Shown piece by piece: positions 56,619 through 64,000 of a DNA stretch of 64,000 bases. Below the pieces are notes generated by a model. It did not search any database. It worked only from the letters and a program-made list of their open reading frames with translations, and had not been told where the DNA came from. A program made the position numbers and the translations under genes. Source of the stretch: Scleromitrula shiraiana (lineage: Eukaryota; Ascomycota; Leotiomycetes; Helotiales; Sclerotiniaceae); contig JABELC010000001.1 of NCBI GenBank assembly GCA_028455995.1, positions 1,910,501 through 1,974,500 on the forward strand, written 5' to 3'. Numbering within the stretch: the first letter of the stretch is position 1; every line of letters starts with the position of its first letter.

Positions 56619-59540
56619 TTACATGACTGAACATGCAGGTCCCATCTCAGCATCCGTCGCACCCTTGTAGCCCGTAGACAATCGGTCGTTTAAATTTTCC
56701 CAATAAACATGATTCATAAATCCGTTTCGTGGATTCTGAAACTCCTCTGCCATTACTTTCATACATTCTTTATCTTCCCCGGCAAGTGCCAATGTAACAA
56801 GAGAGAGGCGCTTCTGTTGCGCCGATACTGAATTCTGCTCATAAGCCCGAACCCACGATGGATTTCGCAGGGCCTTTAGCCTGTCCTCGATTTGTCTGAA
56901 CAACATCATGAATACTGAGGTAACACAAACATAATTTAGACTGTTTATTGGGCGTGGGCCCACGATCTCAGTTGCGATATCATGCTTTAGAAGGTGAAGA
57001 AGTTCACGACCTTCAAAGTTGCCGCTACTAGTAGTATTCCCTTTGTTCCTGCCCGAGAACGTCTTGAATCCTTCTCCAAACGAAGACAATATCTCTTCCG
57101 GAATCTCCTGCACTGCTGCATACTTTTCATGAAAGGCTGGCATATTCATCAAGGTTTCGTCGCTTGTACCGGCAGCCCTAGCACTTCTTACTAGCTCAGT
57201 TTCCTCCAATATTTTCTTGCCCGTTGCGGGGTCAATAACATGCTTAGTATTGCCAATACGTATGGTACTCAAAGCGGACGCGAACGGAAGTGCGTGATCT
57301 GGGATACGATCTGGAACATAATCTGCATCACGGTAGAGTCCTAGGAATGATTTCTTCTTGAAAAAGCGATTATTTTTGATGTCCAGAATTCCATAAACAT
57401 CCGGTCCCTTTTTTGCAGCGCTGGCATTTCGTCGTGGGTTGACCGCACGGCTTTTGCCACTGGTATGCGTCAAGAGTGCTCCTAGAAAATCAGAAGTTGG
57501 GGGTTTTCCATTGGCAAAGAAAGCCTCGGGGAGTAGTTGTTGCAATGCTAAATAAAGACCAACTTCTTGTTTGATATAGCCCCTTTGTACTAGCATATTA
57601 TGCAGGTGTATAAGTAGTGTTGGTTCTGGCATATCATCCCATATCTTACAACTTAAATCGAAATCAAGTTCCAGAGCCTCCATTAGGCCAGTACCACAGA
57701 GAAACGGGGAATATTCCCATAGGCCATTGGTATTGGTGTTAGAAAAACGTGACGGAGGGATAGTTTTAAGACCCTCCATATACATGGTTTCACCAAGCCA
57801 ATTAACAAAATCGTCACAAAACAATTCAAGCAATTCGGACACCATTCCATGGCGAGATGGGTCCCCGTGTACTTCGGCGTCGTTGGAAAGGATTTGTTTC
57901 AAGAAATGAACGGCATTGATATATCCATGACCAAATCTCTCATTTTCACGATCCAGAAATAGATCAACATCACGCCGTGGACGGAATCCTGGCGCTGGGG
58001 GGCTTAAAACATGACCCGAAAGAGCATTGCATAACCAACCTCGAGATACAGCCAGAGAATCAACAATGCAGGAAAGCTGAAAAACCATGTATGGGAGGAT
58101 TCTATTTCGAATATCCGTAGCAGGTTTTTGCATCGCAAGTGTAGTTACCTCACCGGCAAACTCGCATAGCCCAAAGAGTCTTCGATGCCGATTCCATGGC
58201 CCGTTGACAGACCAATCAACATTCTCGTATGCCCAATTCTCACCTTTCACAGTGTTTCGTTGAACGACAATGCCTGAAAACACATTGACCAAATCGTATA
58301 ACCAGTTAATAGTGTATGCCCTGCGCCATTCGAGGCGTTGTGTCTTGTTCGCTCTTTGAAGGTCGAGATTAGGGTTCCAATTGGATATCTGTGCTAGCAT
58401 TGCTTTAGTTGGCTTACCACTTCGGGTTTTCTGAAAGTCTGTAATAAAATCGGTCAAATCCTGGTATACGTGTATCAAAAATTGCTCCTTGATATCGACA
58501 GCAACTTCGACGCCGGCGGGTGTGATTTCTCCTGTATTGTCATTCACCCGATACAAGGCCGTTCCAAACCTGCCCTGTGCCTTATCTGGATCGCCGCGTG
58601 TTATAGTCTTCATGACTGTCTCATACGACTCATGACCCGGAAAATCAGCAAAGACACTAGACTCATTTTGCTTGATCATTGCTATAGCCATGCTAGATAC
58701 CGCACCAGCAATCGCGCTATTCAGTCCACCGTATGAAACCTCGCGCCATAGTCCTTGTACATATTGACGGAGATCAGCCATCTGTGAAACGAGAGAATAA
58801 ACAGCCATGAGATAATCAGTGACCATTCCAGTTTCGTCATCAATGATGCGGTAACTTTCGAAGGGTACATCGTCCAAATTAGGTCCTTTGGTTTCTGTTT
58901 TAGACTTCTTGGTTTTCTTTCCGCGGATTCCTTTCTTTCCCTTTCCCCTAGATTTCTGCCTTTGGCGAGGCCTAGAAGTCCGTGTCGCATGTGTCTCTTC
59001 TTCGGCTTCGTCTTCTGGCTCTGGGTTGTTCTCTCGATCTTCAGTATCAACGGAATTAATATTCAAAGCGCCAAACTTATTCGAGAATATAACCGTATTG
59101 ATATCCTCCTCATTACTCCTCTGATTATCAGACTTTGGTGTTGATGCCCACGAATTACCTCCTAATGCTTCAAATGCTTCTTTGAGTACATCGATAAATC
59201 GCTTATGACTTAGGTTTTTTTTCTCGATTTCTGGATTGGGCTGTTCCGAGGCAATCTGCTGAAATACCGCATACGTTACTGTCCTCGCCTCTATGACCGA
59301 TTGAAATAGGCGGTATATAGTTGATGGAATAGGACTGATGTGCGTTGCAATGAGTTTTGAAAGAGGCACAAACTCCGATACTTTGATCTGGCCTGTATTG
59401 TTTGGGGAGATTAATATTTTAGCTTCATCTTTCTTGGGATAGCATGGCGATGTGATGATACTATTGGAAGCGTGGATAATCCAATAGGTCAGATGTCTAG
59501 TATCACGTTTGTATTTGAGATAGGAATTCTGACTCGCCAT
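56619..59540 (-). CDS. DUF6604-type large protein with C-terminal CaaX motif
   Basis: Single exon, 973 aa, start ATG at 59540. The N-terminus (SYLKYKRDTRHLTYWIIHAS, about 5-24) matches the pattern of the fungal DUF6604 domain, which spans roughly 1-270 and is interrupted by a very basic linker at about 190-220 (RQRQKSRGKGKKGIRGKKTK). The remaining 700 residues look globular and helical, with Trp-rich blocks such as RRAYTINWLYDLVNVFSGIV and NVDWSVNGPWNRHRRLFGLC. No catalytic motif, P-loop or membrane span is evident to me. The last four residues are C-S-V-M, a canonical CaaX box with Met at the end, predicting farnesylation. The function of DUF6604 proteins is unknown to me. It has no introns and sits alone between long spacers, so accessory status is likely. 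Confidence 0.8.
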   Translation of the reverse strand: MASQNSYLKYKRDTRHLTYWIIHASNSIITSPCYPKKDEAKILISPNNTGQIKVSEFVPLSKLIATHISPIPSTIYRLFQSVIEARTVTYAVFQQIASEQPNPEIEKKNLSHKRFIDVLKEAFEALGGNSWASTPKSDNQRSNEEDINTVIFSNKFGALNINSVDTEDRENNPEPEDEAEEETHATRTSRPRQRQKSRGKGKKGIRGKKTKKSKTETKGPNLDDVPFESYRIIDDETGMVTDYLMAVYSLVSQMADLRQYVQGLWREVSYGGLNSAIAGAVSSMAIAMIKQNESSVFADFPGHESYETVMKTITRGDPDKAQGRFGTALYRVNDNTGEITPAGVEVAVDIKEQFLIHVYQDLTDFITDFQKTRSGKPTKAMLAQISNWNPNLDLQRANKTQRLEWRRAYTINWLYDLVNVFSGIVVQRNTVKGENWAYENVDWSVNGPWNRHRRLFGLCEFAGEVTTLAMQKPATDIRNRILPYMVFQLSCIVDSLAVSRGWLCNALSGHVLSPPAPGFRPRRDVDLFLDRENERFGHGYINAVHFLKQILSNDAEVHGDPSRHGMVSELLELFCDDFVNWLGETMYMEGLKTIPPSRFSNTNTNGLWEYSPFLCGTGLMEALELDFDLSCKIWDDMPEPTLLIHLHNMLVQRGYIKQEVGLYLALQQLLPEAFFANGKPPTSDFLGALLTHTSGKSRAVNPRRNASAAKKGPDVYGILDIKNNRFFKKKSFLGLYRDADYVPDRIPDHALPFASALSTIRIGNTKHVIDPATGKKILEETELVRSARAAGTSDETLMNMPAFHEKYAAVQEIPEEILSSFGEGFKTFSGRNKGNTTSSGNFEGRELLHLLKHDIATEIVGPRPINSLNYVCVTSVFMMLFRQIEDRLKALRNPSWVRAYEQNSVSAQQKRLSLVTLALAGEDKECMKVMAEEFQNPRNGFMNHVYWENLNDRLSTGYKGATDAEMGPACSVM

Positions 59541-61688
59541 GTTGTTGTGCTATGGTACCAACCTAGTCGTACTGTTGTACCTGGTAGGAGTTACAAATTT
59601 GTTAATTAATCCTATAAGGCTCGGGTGGTGCCGTTTTGGGCGGGGGAGGGGCACGGAAGCGGGGTAAATCCCGTTTACCGTGTATAGGTAAATGCGGCCG
59701 CATGAGTATGATTCTAATTTTCTACATTGTGCAGTGTGAGATACACAAGAAAAAAAAAAGAGTGAGATGGATGTTACCATTGACCGATTTTGTTGGAGAA
59801 TGCATATGCATCTTCCATGAACAAGGGTTTACCGTCTAAGTGGTACGTATACCTAGTCGTGAATGCAACAACCAAGTCACAAATGTTACCCATTCATACC
59901 TAACATAAAATGATAACTCATATTTTTGGGATATGGCGTAGAAGTGCACCATCGTGTGTAAAGCTTTAAAGCTTTGGCATCAATCTTTGTTACTTCCGTT
60001 GTCGATCAATGCGTGGTGTGACTTTCAATACCCTGAAAGTCCCGGTGTACTTGAATTCATGGAGAAGCTTATGGTAGGATGGAAGCATAGATGTGTTGTT
60101 ACATGAACGGCAACAATTGTAATCTACAAACAGCCAGTCAAGGACACTGCACCCGAGCAAGCTCAGATGCCGTGATAACACCTGGGCAATAACTATCTCT
60201 CCAGGTAGATGGTGACAATATGCGGGGTAAGATGCGAACAATTCTCGCGATTAAGATAAAGATAGAGATTGAGTAAGGGTGTCTTAAGGAAGTTAAGCAT
60301 AACTCAATTGGTAATTATCTGAAAAGATTACAGGCATTTTGTTATGCGTATGCAGTATCGTTTTGGCAATGTATGCAGTGTATCCAGAGATCGATACGTA
60401 GTGCATGCATGCTGGGCGATTGTTGACGAATGCTTCGATCAAGCCACGATCCTTCAACTAGGGGCTGTGCAAGTGCTTATACTCGAAGCGGTCAGCAACC
60501 TATCGCGATATACCTCCGTCGCACTCCAATATATTGGAAAAAAGTTTCAACCCGGTGAAGATTTAATGATGCAAATTTGATTGGCATTGCATATGCATCT
60601 GCAAATGGGGTCAAAGACATCAGACGGCTTAATGTCAGCTTGAATGAATCAGTTTTGCAAATATAACAAATACTTTGTTGATAGAGCTCGCACTTGATAA
60701 CGCCCGATTTACTTCTTCATGCTGTAGCCACCTCAAAACAGGCTCTGTACGGACCATAGTCTTATTGCAGAATTGATAATCCTTCGGTGAATAATCTAAA
60801 CGCTCGGTGAAGGAACAATGGCCAAGTGACTCGGAGGGTTGTGGTCTCTTGTGGTTTGTTAAAAAAGAAGGCAGAAGGTTTTTATATGGTTCGCAAATTT
60901 GCCTCGTTTTGGTTTGCGAAAAAGAATCTTTGCGACCTTAGCTGAAGTGTATTGATAGAGAAATTTCTGGCTCTCCCGAATTTCAAAAGAAATTCATATT
61001 GCCGATTGAAAAAAGGAACTCAAAGTTCCACAAACCGAAATGTACAATATATGAGTTTCAACAAAAATTGAATTCCCCATGTTGAAAGACATATCGCCCG
61101 ACGGGGCGAATCTGATAGGCAGACTAGTGCAGAGCCTCGAAATCATAGAAATCTTACTGGCCTCGAGAAACTTACACGAACAAAGCCTGATCGCATGACA
61201 ATAGTAACTCGGGCGCAGCAGCGGCACGTATCTAGACGATTTGAAATCCTATTCAGAATGATTCAGTAAAAATGAGCTAGGATAAACATTGGAAAGCTCT
61301 TATTCACAGAACTTGTTGCTTGTCACACAACTAACCAGTCACCGAGTAAGATCCGTGTAACCCTAAAACACCTACTTTTTTACCCCTCCATTCCCGCTTT
61401 GCAGGTAAGTTTTAAGCAAAAAACTACACCAGTTTCGCATAATATGTATCTCTATCCACACCTTCTAATTTGAGTCAATATTTTCCGCAAGCCTCACTTT
61501 GTTACTTCTCCTGTTGCCCCGATTGCGGCTCAAATGCCCAGACTCAACAACTAGTAAATAGTAGTTATAACATCGTCGCCCGTCGGGTTTGATGCAATAT
61601 TTTAAAATCTTCAACCCACTTTTTTATACTGTTGAGTTCAACATTACCTATCACCTTTGCATACCAAACCTCATCAGCATCGTTAGCC
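59541..61688. other. 2.1 kb intergenic region
   Basis: Between the divergent DUF6604-type and Pro/Arg-rich genes. Short frames (59990-60241 minus, 60344-60580 plus, 60994-61227 minus) are unconvincing. The 9-base word CCCGACGGG at 61097 and its reverse complement at 61579 lie upstream of the Pro/Arg-rich gene. ATGCATATGCAT-like palindromes occur near 59799 and 60588. Confidence 0.5.
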
Positions 61689-63372
61689 ATGAGTGGACCA
61701 CCACCATCCCCTTCTCGTGAGTTGGTTCCCCAGTAAACCATTCAGACCACTAATATGAAGAATAGAAATTGGTGCATTTGGTGCACGCCCACCTCAAATG
61801 CCTCCAAATGTTACGTTTCGACCTCCTCATATGCAACCTGGACCGCCCATGAGTGGGCCGGGCCCTCAACAAATGCATATGCCAATGCGACCGAAAATCG
61901 AATCTACACACACTGTGGATCTTCGACACTCGCCCCCTATGAAGATGGACGAGGCTGCGTATCGGAAGAAACTGACCACTTATGAAGTCCATTCGTTGCG
62001 CAAATCACAACCTACCGGAAAAGAAAAGGCCACATGGGCAAAAATTGAGCATAGCAAGGAGCCACTATCTCAAGATGATATAGCTACGCAACTGAAAAGG
62101 TTGAAGGAGTCCCCAAAGACTGTAGCAGATAAGAAAGCAGCACTGTTTCCATGGCAGCAACAACAAGTCAACAATTTGCTGGATACCCTCAACAACCAGG
62201 AAGCTGACCAATACTTTCATTGGTCGCTTGTTCAACTTGATAGAAGAGAAAAGATATCGAATAAGGTGCGAGAAACGGTCTTGATCACAGTGATTGTTAT
62301 GCGGACGGTTAGAGACGAGTTCAAGGCGCAAGCAATTTATGAGGCTCTTGAGAGGAGGAAAGAGGATAGAGCTGCAGCCATGAACAGACCTCCAATGCCA
62401 CCTCAACAACCTATGCCGCCTCAACCTATTCCGCCTCAAAATATGCCACCTCAACATATGCCACCTCAACACATACCACCTGCACATGGAGGTCCCCCTG
62501 GACCACCTCCACCACAAATTGTCAATATGGGATCCCAAAACCCCAATGATCACAGATCCAATAGCCGAACACGGAAACCAAAATACCATTCAGAGTCAGA
62601 CTATGAATCAGACTTTGACAGTGACACCGCTTCAAGCACCGCATCGACTATGAGCAGCTCTTTCGCAACGAGCATCAGCTCTCGATCTGGAGGACGCTCA
62701 AGGAGACACAACTCACGTGGTAGACGCGGACGAAGCCGCAGCAAGCATCGTGAGCATCAAAAGGAATATTATAATGTAAAACGAGAATCATCCGAGCCGC
62801 CTCGGTTTGCAGAGGCTCGACGAAGCAGTCTTACCCAGCCCCATATTGTCGAACCTCCGAAGTTGCAGAGCGCACCTCCAGCTCCTGTCCCAGCACCCGC
62901 TGATACTTTTGCTGAAGGCGTCAAAGTGGGTAGAGAGTTGGAAAGAGAGAGAAATGCCCAACAGTACTTAGCGCAGCGACCACTCATTGTTAACGAACCA
63001 AACGCACTTACCATTACTGGTCGTAATGAACGTCACTATGTTACGCAACCACGATATCTACCACGTCGATACGAAGAACTTCCCGAACCTCGATATATCG
63101 AACCTCGCGCCGCTCGGTATCCTGATGCATCATATGAGGAACATAGTTTGGACGATCTATATGAGGAGGACGTCAGTTTGCGACGACTTCCTCGTGATGA
63201 AATATACAGTCGTCGCATCTCGGACGCTGAGAACTATATCCATCGAGATCCAATTATACCGAGGATTCGATATACTGGTGCTCGTCCTCAGATTTCTAAT
63301 CCCTTCGCGCCGAGAGCTCCTCCTCCTCCTCGACGTTATGCATCCAGTTACAGCAGTGGCTCTTCCTATTAG
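61689..63372 (+). CDS. Pro/Arg-rich protein of unknown function
   Basis: Two exons, 61689..61716 and 61766..63372, join in phase (MSGPPPSPS|QIGAFGARPPQ) to give 544 aa. I do not recognise the family. Residues about 70-205 look folded and helical (YRKKLTTYEVHSLRKSQPTG, then ALFPWQQQQVNNLLDTLNNQ, VRETVLITVIVMRTVRDEFK). A run of MPPQ-type Pro/Met/Gln repeats follows (about 208-245). Next come acidic SDYESDFDSDTASSTAS and an Arg/Ser block (SRRHNSRGRRGRSRSKHREH). The C-terminus is Tyr/Arg/Pro-rich (PRYLPRRYEELPEPRYIEPR). Composition suggests an RNA- or condensate-associated protein, which is inference only. Upstream lies a long leader-like region. Confidence 0.78.
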
Positions 63373-64000
63373 GAACTGTAACTGGTTTATTAACCATCAA
63401 AAGCTTCGAAATCATGTATACAATGCTTTTCTTTTAGTTTTGAACTTGGGGTTAATGACGATTTGACGATTTGACGAATGATGATTGCTGTATGGATTAG
63501 TATGAAAGGACTCTTACTTGTTTTAATTGATGGATATCAATAGGCTGGGGAGTGAAAGATTTTGGGGATTTATGACCATGAAATACACCTTTCTGTTATC
63601 AATGTCGTTGTGCCAGATTCATGTACCACCAAAGGTTTTACAATGAGATGCCTGATTTTATCAATCGTTTCCCCGATAAATAAGAAATTGAAGTATGTAA
63701 GATCAATCATAATGTGAACATCAGACTTATATATGGGTGGGATTTTCAACTCCGATTGCCACAGTAAAGCAGTTTAGGAAGTGCAATGCTGCCCAACCAT
63801 TCAAGATGTACATCAAGAACTTCCGAATGATGCATCTCGGCCCACAGAGCTGTCACAAGGGAGGATTTTGCTGGCGACTTGGCAAGTTGGGAGGTCTGAG
63901 AACAATTGAGGGACGTCAATCTTGGCTTGATTGTGATGTGTGACCAATTCTTTATCAATTGGGGTTATTGAATACAACATTCCAGTCATATTCGATTCGA
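63373..64000. other. 3' flank to window edge, nothing supported
   Basis: 628 bp. Overlapping frames on both strands at 63737-63958 are about 70 codons each and show no domain; they could belong to a gene continuing beyond the window. Confidence 0.4.

Noticed and set aside
59990..60580. Short frames in the spacer between the DUF6604-type and Pro/Arg-rich genes
   Set aside because: Under 85 codons, no splice-consistent extension and no recognisable domain.
1..64000. tRNA, rRNA or CRISPR features
   Set aside because: No cloverleaf with paired A- and B-box sequences, no rRNA-like stretch and no spaced direct repeats were found by eye on either strand; a tRNA missed by eye remains possible.

Overview
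This is a nuclear window from a filamentous ascomycete. Protein similarity, compact 45-190 bp GT-AG introns (GTATGT, GTAAGT or GTGAGT donors, CTAAC-like branch sites) and A+T-rich spacers suggest Leotiomycetes, most likely a Botrytis/Sclerotinia-type Sclerotiniaceae. That placement is inferred from recognition, with no search run. I support 23 probably intact protein-coding genes and two disrupted ones. No tRNA, rRNA, CRISPR array or intact transposon was found.

Layout. 0.3-13.6 kb is a dense housekeeping block: a tyrosine phosphatase, a COMPASS Shg1-type protein with an RD/RS tail, a small complex I-type protein, eIF2B-delta, mitochondrial IF-3, the inner-membrane protease IMP1 and the armadillo protein VAC8. 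After a 3.3 kb repeat-rich spacer come the AMPK gamma subunit SNF4 (16.9-18.3 kb), a large RhoGAP protein (18.8-23.1 kb) and a lineage-specific membrane protein with a Met-Glu/Met-Gln repeat (23.7-24.7 kb). 24.7-28.6 kb is gene-poor, A+T-rich, and holds a 14-copy 12-bp minisatellite. 28.6-35.1 kb holds a bZIP factor, a divergent pair of mitoribosomal genes (uL4m and mL38) and a 14-TM-type MFS transporter. 35-43 kb has accessory character: long spacers, a decayed multi-exon gene, a zinc alcohol dehydrogenase and a disrupted 2EXR gene. 43-55 kb is again housekeeping: RPA subunit 3, an Ams2/Spt21-like GATA protein, 3-hydroxyisobutyryl-CoA hydrolase, Sm-D2, dihydroxyacetone kinase and exosome Csl4. 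56.6-59.5 kb is a single-exon DUF6604-type protein ending in a CaaX box, and 61.7-63.4 kb is an unrecognised Pro/Arg-rich protein.

Shared themes. Six genes serve mitochondria (complex I-type protein, IF-3, IMP1, uL4m, mL38, HIBCH). IF-3/IMP1 and uL4m/mL38 are head-to-head pairs with under 200 bp between start codons, so shared promoters are likely. Shg1/complex I and HIBCH/Sm-D2 are also divergent. Several genes concern chromatin, RNA or replication (Shg1, Ams2-like, Sm-D2, Csl4, RPA3). No biosynthetic cluster or defence island is evident. The least explained items are the DUF6604-CaaX protein, the Met-repeat membrane protein, the pseudogene region and the Pro/Arg-rich protein.
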